A stretch of DNA of 64,000 nt. Origin: DASXHD01 sp036488725 (GTDB taxonomy: Bacteria > Myxococcota_A > Polyangia > Polyangiales > Polyangiaceae). This document shows positions 43,947-52,427 of this stretch, piece by piece; position 1 is the first letter of the stretch; each line of letters begins with the position of its first letter. Where the stretch lies: contig DASXHD010000043.1 of NCBI GenBank assembly GCA_036488725.1, forward strand, positions 12,725 to 76,724, given 5' to 3'. The notes below the pieces were generated by a model. The model worked only from the letters and a program-made list of their open reading frames with translations. It was not told the DNA's origin and ran no database searches. The position numbers and the translations under genes were made by a program.

Positions 43947-45413
43947 TCAGCGCCCGGTGGGGATGGAGACTCGGACGGTGGTGCCTACGCCGAGCTCGCT
44001 GTCGAGGCGGATGTCGCCGCCGTGTTGGTCGATGATTTTTCGGACGATCGAGAGGCCGAGGCCCGTGCCGGCTTCTTTGGTCGTGAAGAACGGGTCGAAG
44101 ACCTGAGCGCGCACGGCGGGGTCGATGCCGGGGCCGGTGTCTTCGATCGCGATGACGATGCGATCGCCGTCCGGCGCGACACGCGCGGTGAGCACGCCGC
44201 CGTCTTTCATCGCTTCGAGCGCGTTGACGACCAGATTGAGCACGACTTGGCGTAGTTTTTCGGTGTCGCCGATCGCGGCGACGCCCGGCGCGAAATCGCT
44301 CACGATGCGCACGCCGCGCGCTTCGGCCGATTCGCGCTCGAACGAGAGCACCGAGCCGACGAGCTCGCCGACGTGAACGGGCTCGCGCGCGATGCCGCGA
44401 GGTCGCGCAAGCTCGAGAAATTCGCTGAGGAGCCGATTGAGCCGCGCGATTTCATCGCCGACGATCGAGATGCGCCGGTGAAGCGACGCGCGCGTCTCGG
44501 CTTCGGGCGAGAGCTTGTCGACGTCTTTGCCGAGCAGGTGGAGCTGCAGCTTGGCGGCGTTGAGCGGGTTGCGGATTTCGTGCGCGAGGTTCAGCGCGAG
44601 CGTGCCCATCGCGCTGAGCGCTTCGGCGTCGGCTGCGCGTTTTTCGAGCGCGCGCCGCTCGGTCACGTCGATGCCGATGCCATAGACGATCTCGCCGCCG
44701 CCTTCTTCGATCGCCGGCCCGAGGTGCCAGCGAACGCGACGCGCGAAGGCCGCGCCGGTCGCGACGAACCCGGTTTCGATGTCCGACTGCACGCGCCGCC
44801 CGCGACGCGCGACTGCGAGCGCTTCGCCGAGACGCGCGTGATCGTCGCGCGGGATCCACGCGCGCACGAAATCGCGTCCCACGGCCGCGTCCGGCGAGAC
44901 GCCCGCGAGCTCAGCGGCCTTGCGGTTGAAGAGCGCGACTTTGTCCTGCGCGTCGAGCGCGATGACGACGACGTCGGTGAGATCGACGACCGCGCGATAT
45001 CGTCGCTCGAGCTCTTCGCGCTCGCGCTGAAGCCGCGCCTTCGTGAGCGCTTGGCGCACCGTCGTGACGAGCTCGTCTGGCCGAAAGCTCTTCAGGATCA
45101 TCGCGAACGCGCCCGCGCGAAGCGCCGCGATCGCGGCCTCCATGCTCGCGAAGCCCGTGATGAGGACGACCTCGCTGTTCGGCGACGCGTCGCGCAACGG
45201 CCGAATCAAATCGACGCCGCTCGCGTCCGGCAGCTTCACGTCGACGAGCGCGACGTCGAAGCCCGTTTCCTTCGCGCGCGCGAGCGCGCTCTCGCCGCTC
45301 TCGGCCACATCGACGACGAGCGAGTCGCCCTCTGCCTTCGCCGAGACGAGCACGTCGCGCAGCGTCGTCGCGAGGTCCGCGTTGTCGTCGACGATGAGGA
45401 CGCGGCTCGTCAT
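43947..45413 (-). CDS. REC-PAS-histidine kinase
   Basis: A 488-residue soluble sensor kinase with an N-terminal receiver domain (VLIVDDNADL, Asp in DVALVDVKLPDASG, Lys in ILKSF), then a PAS domain (VVIALDAQDKVALFNRKAAEL), a HisKA domain (NLAHEIRNPLNAAKL) and an HATPase domain (NLVVNALEAMKD, DTGPGIDP, GTGLGLSIV). A receiver placed before the kinase suggests phosphorelay input. ATG 45413 overlaps the gatB stop (ATGA), an unusual partner. No transmembrane segment. Confidence 0.93.
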   Translation of the reverse strand: MTSRVLIVDDNADLATTLRDVLVSAKAEGDSLVVDVAESGESALARAKETGFDVALVDVKLPDASGVDLIRPLRDASPNSEVVLITGFASMEAAIAALRAGAFAMILKSFRPDELVTTVRQALTKARLQREREELERRYRAVVDLTDVVVIALDAQDKVALFNRKAAELAGVSPDAAVGRDFVRAWIPRDDHARLGEALAVARRGRRVQSDIETGFVATGAAFARRVRWHLGPAIEEGGGEIVYGIGIDVTERRALEKRAADAEALSAMGTLALNLAHEIRNPLNAAKLQLHLLGKDVDKLSPEAETRASLHRRISIVGDEIARLNRLLSEFLELARPRGIAREPVHVGELVGSVLSFERESAEARGVRIVSDFAPGVAAIGDTEKLRQVVLNLVVNALEAMKDGGVLTARVAPDGDRIVIAIEDTGPGIDPAVRAQVFDPFFTTKEAGTGLGLSIVRKIIDQHGGDIRLDSELGVGTTVRVSIPTGR

Positions 45414-46828
45414 GCGACGCCGAGGATCTTCTTCAAGAGCTCGTTCACGAGCTGCGGATTCGCGCTGCCCTTCGTCTCTTTCATCACCTGACCGACGAAA
45501 TATCCCATGAGGCCGATTTTGCCGCCGCGCAGCTGCTCCGCTTGTTTCGCGTTCGCCTCGACGACGCGCCGCACGATCGGCTCGAGCGCCGACGCGTCGC
45601 TCACTTGCTCCATCCCGAGCTCGCGAACGACTTCGCGCGCGTCGCGGTTCGTACCGCGCAGCGCCGCGTACACTTCTTTGGCTTGTTTCCCGCTGATCGC
45701 GCCGCTCGCCGCGAGCTCGAGGATCCCGGCGATCTGCGCCGCAGACACGGGGATCTCCGCCGCGAGCCCCTTGGTCACGACGTCGCGCAGCACCTCGCTC
45801 ACCACGAAATTCGCAGCGCGCACTGGGTCGCCGCCGCGCGCAGCCTCGAAGAGCTCGGCGATCTTCGGGTGCTGCGTGAGCACGCGCGCGAGCTCGACCG
45901 AAAGCTTGTATTCTGCAACATAACGCGCGCGCTTGTCGCTCGGAAGCTCCGGCATCGACGCGCGGACCTCGGCGACGAACGAATCTTCGAGCACGAGCGG
46001 CGGCAAATCCGGCTCGGGAAAATATCGATAGTCCTGCGCGGTCTCTTTGCTCCGCAGGCTGAACGTCTTGCTGTGTGCTTCGTCCCAGCCGCGCGTCTCG
46101 GCCACGATTCTTCCGCCCGACTCGAGCACCGATTCTTGGCGCGCGATTTCGTGCTCGATCGCTTTTTGCACGAATCGAAACGAGTTGATGTTCTTCAGCT
46201 CGACGCGCGTGCCGAGGACGTGCGAGCCGCGCGGGCGAATCGAAACGTTCGCGTCGCAACGAAACGAGCCCTCTTCGAGGTTGCCGTCGTTCACGCCGAG
46301 AAAAAGCAAAATCGCGCGGAGGGCGCGCAAATATTCGGCGGCTTCTTCGCCGCTGTTCAAGTCCGGCTCGCCGACGATCTCGACGAGCGGCACGCCGGAG
46401 CGATTGAAGTCGACGATCGACATGCCGCCGTGGCCGTGGAGATTTTTCCCCGCGTCCTCTTCCATGTGCACGCGCGTGATGCGCGCGACCTTGCCGCTCG
46501 CCAGCGTGAGCGCCCCGCGACGACTGAAAGGCTCGTCGAACTGACTGATCTGGTAGCCTTTCGGCAAATCGGGATAGAAATAGTTCTTGCGCGCGAAACG
46601 GCTCGTGCGCTCGATGGTGCAACCGAGCGCGAGCGCGGCGAGCACGGCGAAACGCACGGCGCGTTCGTTCAACACGGGGAGCGCGCCGGGCAAGCCGAGG
46701 CAGGTTGGACAGACGTGACGATTGGGAGGCGCACCGAACGTGGCCATGCACGAGCAAAATGCCTTGGTGGCCGTGAGGAGCTGCGCGTGCACCTCGAGGC
46801 CGATGACGGGCTCCCAAGCTGAGGACAT
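45410..46828 (-). CDS. gatB: Asp/Glu-tRNA(Asn/Gln) amidotransferase subunit B
   Basis: Part of GatCAB, which converts Glu-tRNA-Gln and Asp-tRNA-Asn to their amides. The 472-residue product has the N-terminal WEPVIGLEVHAQL, the zinc-type CxxC pairs (CSC, CPTC) of that region, EEDAGKNLH, RSGVPLVEIV, and the C-terminal YqeY-like tail (GLMGYFVGQVMKET). gatA and gatC are not in the window. Its start lies 2 bases from a divergent start (46831), and TGCA motif copy 6 lies inside. Confidence 0.96.
   Translation of the reverse strand: MSSAWEPVIGLEVHAQLLTATKAFCSCMATFGAPPNRHVCPTCLGLPGALPVLNERAVRFAVLAALALGCTIERTSRFARKNYFYPDLPKGYQISQFDEPFSRRGALTLASGKVARITRVHMEEDAGKNLHGHGGMSIVDFNRSGVPLVEIVGEPDLNSGEEAAEYLRALRAILLFLGVNDGNLEEGSFRCDANVSIRPRGSHVLGTRVELKNINSFRFVQKAIEHEIARQESVLESGGRIVAETRGWDEAHSKTFSLRSKETAQDYRYFPEPDLPPLVLEDSFVAEVRASMPELPSDKRARYVAEYKLSVELARVLTQHPKIAELFEAARGGDPVRAANFVVSEVLRDVVTKGLAAEIPVSAAQIAGILELAASGAISGKQAKEVYAALRGTNRDAREVVRELGMEQVSDASALEPIVRRVVEANAKQAEQLRGGKIGLMGYFVGQVMKETKGSANPQLVNELLKKILGVA
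45906..45917 (-). repeat. TGCA-N3-TACA motif, copy 6
   Basis: TGCAGAATACAA on the minus strand, inside gatB. Coding codons TAT GTT GCA GAA TAC AAG CTT are A/T-rich against the gene's usual choice. Confidence 0.65.
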
Positions 46829-46830
46829 GA

Positions 46831-47982
46831 ATGCGCTTCGGTTCTAGCAAACGCGCCGCTTTTTGCATCGCCTTCGCGATCGCCGGCGCCGCGCGTGCCG
46901 ACGGAGACGACGCCAAGCCACCGGCGTTCGAGCTCGCGCAAGATGCCGTCATCGTGCGCGACGCGCGCGGCGAGACCGTGGTGAACGTCGGCTGCGCGCC
47001 GCGCTCCTTCACGAGCGCCGGCACCAAGGCGTATGCGCTCTGCGGTCAACGAACCGTGGTCGTCGTCGACGCCGAGCCCACGCCGCACGTCGAGAGACGA
47101 ATTCCGATCGACGCGCGCATCGTGTCGCTCACGGTCATCGACGGCGTCATCTCGGCGCGCACGTCCACGGGCGTGAAGCCGCTCGACCAATATCCCGTCG
47201 GCAGCCTCGACGCGCCTCCGCCGCGAGCGCCGACTGCCTGGTGGGCCCACATGCACGGCGCCTCGCGTCCGAAACCGCCGGAGCGCGTGCAAGGCCTCGA
47301 GCTCACGCTCGACGGGACCGCGGACATCGGGGTCGATGGTCAAGTCGGCGTCGCGTCGGTCTTCGACGCGGCGGTCGTCTGGCGTCCCTCGGTGCCGATT
47401 TTGCTCGCCGCGTACGGCGTCTTCGGCGCGGCCACGGGCGCCTTCGATCCCGGCGACCGCAACCTCGGCCCGCGCGGCGGGGACATGCAGGTCGCGGTCG
47501 GCGAAGCCGTCGTCGGCGTCGACACGCGCTACGTCGGCTTCGCGTTCGGCGCAGGCGCGGGCATGTTCGAGCGCGGTTACCAAGTCGAGCCGCTGATCGT
47601 CGCGCGCGGGCGCTTCGGACCGGTCGACGAATTTTCGTTCACGTGGCACACGTCGTTCGCGACCGGCGGGCAGACGATCCTCGGCGTCATCGGCGGCGCC
47701 GTCGAATTTCGCATCGCGCGCCGCGCGTGGATGGGCGCCGACGCGGAGCTCGGAAATCTCGACTACGGGCGCTTCATGGTCGACGCGCGCGTGCGCGTGC
47801 GCGACGGAAAGAGCGGCACCGTCGATCTGCGCGCCGGCGTCGGCCTCGCGTACGTCGAGTCGAGCGCCGATTGCCAGACGGTCACCACGAAACAAGGCTT
47901 CGCCGGCGACACGGAGTGCATCGGCACCAACACCGATTACTTGGGACCTGCCGTGTCGGTCGGCGTCGTGTTCCGGCCCTGA
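46831..47982 (+). CDS. Outer-membrane or periplasmic beta-rich protein
   Basis: A 383-residue exported protein: signal MRFGSSKRAAFCIAFAIAGAARA. The first half is a set of short strands around VRDARGETVVNVGC and AYALCGQRTVVVVD; the second half is alternating hydrophobic/polar strands (LELTLDGTADIGVDGQVGV, VGFAFGAGAGMF, VDLRAGVGLAYVE) ending in GPAVSVGVVFRP, the terminal aromatic that beta-barrels show. Starts 2 bases from divergent gatB. Function unknown. Confidence 0.75.
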   Translation: MRFGSSKRAAFCIAFAIAGAARADGDDAKPPAFELAQDAVIVRDARGETVVNVGCAPRSFTSAGTKAYALCGQRTVVVVDAEPTPHVERRIPIDARIVSLTVIDGVISARTSTGVKPLDQYPVGSLDAPPPRAPTAWWAHMHGASRPKPPERVQGLELTLDGTADIGVDGQVGVASVFDAAVVWRPSVPILLAAYGVFGAATGAFDPGDRNLGPRGGDMQVAVGEAVVGVDTRYVGFAFGAGAGMFERGYQVEPLIVARGRFGPVDEFSFTWHTSFATGGQTILGVIGGAVEFRIARRAWMGADAELGNLDYGRFMVDARVRVRDGKSGTVDLRAGVGLAYVESSADCQTVTTKQGFAGDTECIGTNTDYLGPAVSVGVVFRP

Positions 47983-49169
47983 GGATCGCGCAGCGGCGCG
48001 ATGAGCACGACGCATGCGAGCATGAGGACGATGCTCACGACGAGCGAGCGCGTGTACGCACCGTCCGGTGTGCGGAGCGCTTGCATCGCGTAGACGAAAA
48101 CGACCGCGCCCTGCCCGAAGAGCTGGATGAGGCCCGCCGAAGTGCCTTCGGGCGTCGGGTGGGTGATCTCGGCCGCGTACTGCATGCCGACGGGCAGCGT
48201 GCTCACGAGAAAGAACCCCATCACGAAGCTCGACGCGCCCACGAGCGCGTGGCTCTTCGCGAACGCGAGCCCGGCGAGCCCGGGGATCGAGAGCGCGATG
48301 CCGACGAGCAGCCAACGCTTTCGTTTTCGCTGTCGATCCGAAATCGGCGGGATGACGATCGCGCCGAGGAGGCCGCCGCCGAGCATGAGCGCGCCGATCG
48401 TTCCCGCGTCGGCCGCCGAGAAACCGCGCGGCGCGACGATGCCTTCGATCCAAGTCGACACGCCGTTGAAGATGCCCATCCCGACGAACGCGACCGCGAG
48501 GTAAATCCAGAACGGTTTGATGCGGAGCGCGTGAACGAGACCGTCGCGCATCAGCGCGCGCACTTCGAGGCCCGGCGCGCACGGAGGCGTCGGCGGTTTC
48601 TCGCGCGCGAGGACGAGAAACGAGAGCGCCGAAATCGCGGCAGCCGCGCCGTACCACGTCTGCACTTCGCCGATCGTGTGGTGCACGACGAGCATCGGCG
48701 TCAGCACCATGCCGAGCGCGGTCCCGATGAGGCTCGCGAGCGTGACGAGGCCGACCGCGGTCGCGCGCTCCGAGACCGGAAACCACTGCGCCGGAACTTT
48801 GGTCCACGCGTTCAGGAGAAACGGCTGCGCGATCGCGAGCCCGACGGTCGCCGCGAACGCGAGCGTGTAGCTCGAGCCCGCGAGCCCGCGCAGCGGTCCG
48901 CACACGAGCATGAGCGCCGCGCCGAAGCCGATCGATGGCCGAATTCCGAGCGCGTCGATCGCCCACGACGCCGGCATCGAGAGCGGCACGAACGCGATCA
49001 TGAAGCTCATCGCGAAGAGGCCGACGCGGAGCTCGCTCACGCCGTAATACGTCGCGGCCTCGCGCGTGATCGGCGCGTAGGCGATCCACAGCGCTTGGAT
49101 GGTGAGGTTCACGAAGCCGAAGACCGCGAGCACCACCCAGCGGTACGAATAGACGCGCGGCTCCGCCAT
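47937..49169 (-). CDS. MFS transporter (FLVCR/DIRC2-like)
   Basis: A 410-residue, 12-helix major facilitator. RWVVLAVFGFVNLTIQALWIAYAPIT is the first helix of the FLVCR-type branch; SDRQRKRKRWLLVG is the usual loop between helices. FLVCR-like transporters move haem, choline or ethanolamine in eukaryotes; substrate here is unknown. ATG at 49169 gives a proper first helix. Its 3' end overlaps the convergent barrel gene by 46 bases. Confidence 0.88.
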   Translation of the reverse strand: MAEPRVYSYRWVVLAVFGFVNLTIQALWIAYAPITREAATYYGVSELRVGLFAMSFMIAFVPLSMPASWAIDALGIRPSIGFGAALMLVCGPLRGLAGSSYTLAFAATVGLAIAQPFLLNAWTKVPAQWFPVSERATAVGLVTLASLIGTALGMVLTPMLVVHHTIGEVQTWYGAAAAISALSFLVLAREKPPTPPCAPGLEVRALMRDGLVHALRIKPFWIYLAVAFVGMGIFNGVSTWIEGIVAPRGFSAADAGTIGALMLGGGLLGAIVIPPISDRQRKRKRWLLVGIALSIPGLAGLAFAKSHALVGASSFVMGFFLVSTLPVGMQYAAEITHPTPEGTSAGLIQLFGQGAVVFVYAMQALRTPDGAYTRSLVVSIVLMLACVVLIAPLRDPQGRNTTPTDTAGPK

Positions 49170-49177
49170 GTCGCGAG

Positions 49178-50521
49178 TCAGCTGATGCCGAGCTCGGCGA
49201 GCTTGTTGTAGAGCGTGCGGCGGCTCACGCCGAGGAGACGCGCGGCGAGCGTGCGGTTGCCGCCGGCGCGCGCGAGCGCTTCCTGCACCGCTCGGCGCTC
49301 GGCTTCTTCGCGGCGTTCGCCGAGGCTCGCGGCGGCCTCTTGCTGCGCGGCGCCCGCGGGCCGAATGCGCTGCAGATCGCGCTCGACGTCGGCCGCGTGA
49401 ACCTCGGCGCCGTCGGCGAAGACGACGAGCCGCTCGACGCAGCTCTGGAGCTCGCGCACGTTGCCCGGCCACGCGCGCGACGCCAGGCTCAAGACTGCGT
49501 CCTCGCAAAGCTTCGGAAGCTTCACGCCGTTTCGCGTCGCCGCTTCGCCGCAAAACTTCTGCGCGAGCTCGGCGATGTCGCCCGCGCGCTCGCGGAGCGG
49601 CGGGATCCAAACGGGCACGACGTTGAGCCGATAAAAAAGATCCTCGCGAAAATCACCGGACGCGACCATCGCTTCGAGATCGCGGTGCGTCGCGGCGACG
49701 AAGCGCACGTCCGCTTTCTGCACGCTGGTCGATCCGAGCGCTTGGAACTCGCGCTCTTGGAGGAGCCGAAGGAGCTTCACTTGCACCGGCAAGCTGACGT
49801 CGCCGATTTCGTCGAGGAAGAGCGTGCCGCCCTCGGCGAGCTCGACGCGGCCGGGCTTGCGCTTGGTCGCGCCTGTGAACGCGCCCTTTTCGTAGCCGAA
49901 CAGCTCGCTCTCGAGGAGCGTCTCGGGGAGCGCTGCGCAATGCACGGCGACGAAGGGCGCGCCTTTGCGGCCGCTCTGTTCGTGGATCTCGCGCGCGGCG
50001 ACTTCTTTGCCGCTCCCGCTCTCGCCGCGGAGCATCACGGTGGCGTTCGAGCGCGCTGCGCGCGCGAGCATCTCGCGAAGCTCGTGCATGCGCGCCGAAT
50101 CGCCGACCAAACGCGACGCGGTCGGCACTTGTGGCGGCGCCGACGCGCGCGCGGCCGACGCGCGGAGCGTTCGCTCGATCGTCGCGATGACCTCTTCGCG
50201 ATCGAACGGCTTGAGCATGAACTCTTTGGCGCCCTGCTTCATCGCCTCGACCGCCATCGGCACGGTGCCGTGCGCGCTGAGCACGATGACGGGAAGCTCG
50301 GGCACCGATTTCGTGAGCGCCGACAAAAGCGCGATGCCGTCCATGCCCGGCATGCGCACGTCGGTGACGAGCAAATCGATCGGCGACTTTCCGACCTCTT
50401 CGAGCGCGCGCTCGGCCGACGGCACCGCGCGCGCCGCGTAGCCCGCTTGCTTCAAGAGACCGACGAGCACCACGCGAAGCGCGTCGTCGTCGTCGACGAC
50501 CAAGATGTTCTCGCCAGCCAT
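49178..50521 (-). CDS. NtrC-family sigma54 response regulator
   Basis: A 447-residue regulator: receiver domain (ILVVDDDDALR, Asp in LLVTDVRMPGMDG, KPF), AAA+ domain (Walker A GESGSGKE, GAFTGA intact, Walker B GTLFLDEIGD), and a Fis-type HTH (GGNRTLAARLLGVSRRTLYNKL). It is divergent from the membrane kinase at 50566 with 44 bases between starts and is almost certainly its partner. The MFS gene lies 8 bases downstream on the same strand, a possible target or operon member. Confidence 0.96.
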   Translation of the reverse strand: MAGENILVVDDDDALRVVLVGLLKQAGYAARAVPSAERALEEVGKSPIDLLVTDVRMPGMDGIALLSALTKSVPELPVIVLSAHGTVPMAVEAMKQGAKEFMLKPFDREEVIATIERTLRASAARASAPPQVPTASRLVGDSARMHELREMLARAARSNATVMLRGESGSGKEVAAREIHEQSGRKGAPFVAVHCAALPETLLESELFGYEKGAFTGATKRKPGRVELAEGGTLFLDEIGDVSLPVQVKLLRLLQEREFQALGSTSVQKADVRFVAATHRDLEAMVASGDFREDLFYRLNVVPVWIPPLRERAGDIAELAQKFCGEAATRNGVKLPKLCEDAVLSLASRAWPGNVRELQSCVERLVVFADGAEVHAADVERDLQRIRPAGAAQQEAAASLGERREEAERRAVQEALARAGGNRTLAARLLGVSRRTLYNKLAELGIS

Positions 50522-50565
50522 TTGTACGCTGCCCCTACGAGCGGAGAGAGTACCATTCCGCAGGC

Positions 50566-52086
50566 ATGCACGTCACCGAGCTGACCGACTTCGTCGTCTC
50601 GCTCGTCGCGTGCGGAGCGTTCGTCGCGCTCACGGTTCTCGCCGCGTCGCGCGGAAAGCGGGACCCGTTGGCGCGCCTCCTCGCGCTCCTCTGCGTGAAC
50701 CTCGTCCTCTACAGCTCGTCGGAGGCGATCGGCGTCCTCGGGAATCATCACGGCAAGCCGCTCTGGGATTGGATCAACGACGTGACCGCGTCGGAGGCGC
50801 CGCCGCTTTTTTATCATTTCGTCGTCGCGTTCGTCGGGCGTCGCAAGGCGCTCCGTCCCGCGCTGATCGCGTGTCATCTCTTCTTCGGCGCGCTCGCGAT
50901 TCTTTGTTTTTCGCCGATCCTCGTTCGGCAGATGGCTTGGTTTCCGGGCGGCGCCGCGTGGGCCGCGCTGATGCTCGCGGGCTTGGCGACGATCCTCGCG
51001 CACGGCGTCGCGCTGCTCGGTCGTCACGTGCGCGGCGCGTCGATGGAAGAAAAAGCGCGCTCGCGTCTCGTGCTCGCCGCGGCGCTCATCGCCGGCATCG
51101 CCAACATGACCGACCTCGCGGACATCGCGGGAGCGACGTGGTCCCCTCGCCTCGGCGCGACCGGTCTCGTCATCAGCGCGTTCGTGCTCGCGGCCGCCGC
51201 GCTCCGGGTGCGCGTGTTCGAGCGGCTCTCGTTTCTCACCGCGGTGAACGCGATCGCCATCGCGCTCTCGGTCGTGCTCGCCGAGATCGGCGTCTTCCGA
51301 TTCGTCGGCGACCGCTCGGCGCTCGCCGTCGTGCTCACCGTGTTCGTCGTGCTCGCGGCGCTCGTCGCGAGCCGCTTCGTCGTCGGCGATTACGCCGCGG
51401 CGCGCGAGCGAACGCTCGCTCACGCGTCGCTCGGTCGCATGGCGGCGCAGATGGCGCACGACATCAAGAACCCGCTCGCGTCGATTCGCGGCGCCGCGCA
51501 GTTCCTCGCGGCCGAGCGCGACGCCGGTCGCTCCATCGACGAGCAGCACGAGTTCCTCGAGCTCCTCGTCAAGCAATGCGACCGGCTGACGCGCATCGTC
51601 GACCAGTACCACCGCATCGGCCGCGGCGAGCCGGTGCTCGGCAAGACCGACTTGAACGAAGCCGCGCGCGAAGCGATGAAGTTCCTCGCCTCGTCCGCCA
51701 AGCTCGACGCCCGCTTCGCCGAGACGCTCCCGCCGTGCGAGACCGATCGCGATCTCCTCGTCATCGCGCTCGAGAACGTCCTTCGCAACGCGCACGAAGC
51801 GGCGATCGATCGCCCGGTGCACGTCGAGACCGGCGCGGCGAGCGCGACCGTGAGCGGCGACCGGCCGTGGGTCTTCGTCTCAGTGCGCGACGAGGGTCCC
51901 GGCATGGATCCTAGGACCCGCGAGCGAGCGCTCGAAGGCTTCTTCACGACCAAATCGCAAGGGTCGGGCCTCGGGCTCGCGTTCGTGCGCCGCGTCGTCG
52001 AGGCCCATCGCGGCAAGCTCCTCATCGACTCGCACGAAGGCCGTGGCACGACGGTCCGAATCGAGCTCCGAGCCGCAGCAAATTAG
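50566..52086 (+). CDS. Membrane histidine kinase (NtrB/AtoS-like)
   Basis: A 506-residue sensor kinase. About seven hydrophobic segments (residues about 8-260, a 7TM-like input module) precede HisKA (MAAQMAHDIKNPLASIRG, His in AHDIKNP) and HATPase (ENVLRNAHEAA, DEGPGMDP, GSGLGLAFV). The input module resembles N-terminal 7TM receptor domains but lacks a ligand signature I can name. Divergent from and likely cognate to the NtrC-type regulator. Confidence 0.94.
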   Translation: MHVTELTDFVVSLVACGAFVALTVLAASRGKRDPLARLLALLCVNLVLYSSSEAIGVLGNHHGKPLWDWINDVTASEAPPLFYHFVVAFVGRRKALRPALIACHLFFGALAILCFSPILVRQMAWFPGGAAWAALMLAGLATILAHGVALLGRHVRGASMEEKARSRLVLAAALIAGIANMTDLADIAGATWSPRLGATGLVISAFVLAAAALRVRVFERLSFLTAVNAIAIALSVVLAEIGVFRFVGDRSALAVVLTVFVVLAALVASRFVVGDYAAARERTLAHASLGRMAAQMAHDIKNPLASIRGAAQFLAAERDAGRSIDEQHEFLELLVKQCDRLTRIVDQYHRIGRGEPVLGKTDLNEAAREAMKFLASSAKLDARFAETLPPCETDRDLLVIALENVLRNAHEAAIDRPVHVETGAASATVSGDRPWVFVSVRDEGPGMDPRTRERALEGFFTTKSQGSGLGLAFVRRVVEAHRGKLLIDSHEGRGTTVRIELRAAAN

Positions 52087-52121
52087 CGCGCCGCGCGGCG
52101 CGTCGACTAAGCTCGCGACGT

Positions 52122-52427
52122 TTGGACTGGCGATCGTTTCTCCCACGCGCGCTTCCCGCTTCGCTCATGATCGTGGCGGCCACGTCGGTGCCGGTGATGG
52201 TGCTCCGGCCCGATGGGCTTCCGCGCGAGCGCTCCGTCGAGAAAGAGCTGAAGACGGTTCAAACCGAAAACCGCGGCCTTCAGCGCGACATCGGCGATCT
52301 CAAGACCGAGGTTCGGCATCTCCGCGACGACCCGGCTGCGGTCGAGCACATCGCGCGAGACCAGCTCGGGATGGTGCGAAAGAGCGAGGTCGTCTTCCAA
52401 TTCCCGGCCTATAGTCGGGGACGGTGA
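52122..52427 (+). CDS. FtsB/DivIC-like septum protein
   Basis: A 101-residue bitopic protein with a transmembrane helix (LPASLMIVAATSVPVMVL) and a coiled coil (VEKELKTVQTENRGLQRDIGDLKTEVRHL) then the FtsB-like RDQLGMVRKSEVVFQF. It joins FtsL and FtsQ in the divisome, probably. TTG at 52122 is the most natural start. Its TGA overlaps the next gene's GTG (GTGA). Confidence 0.85.
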   Translation: MDWRSFLPRALPASLMIVAATSVPVMVLRPDGLPRERSVEKELKTVQTENRGLQRDIGDLKTEVRHLRDDPAAVEHIARDQLGMVRKSEVVFQFPAYSRGR

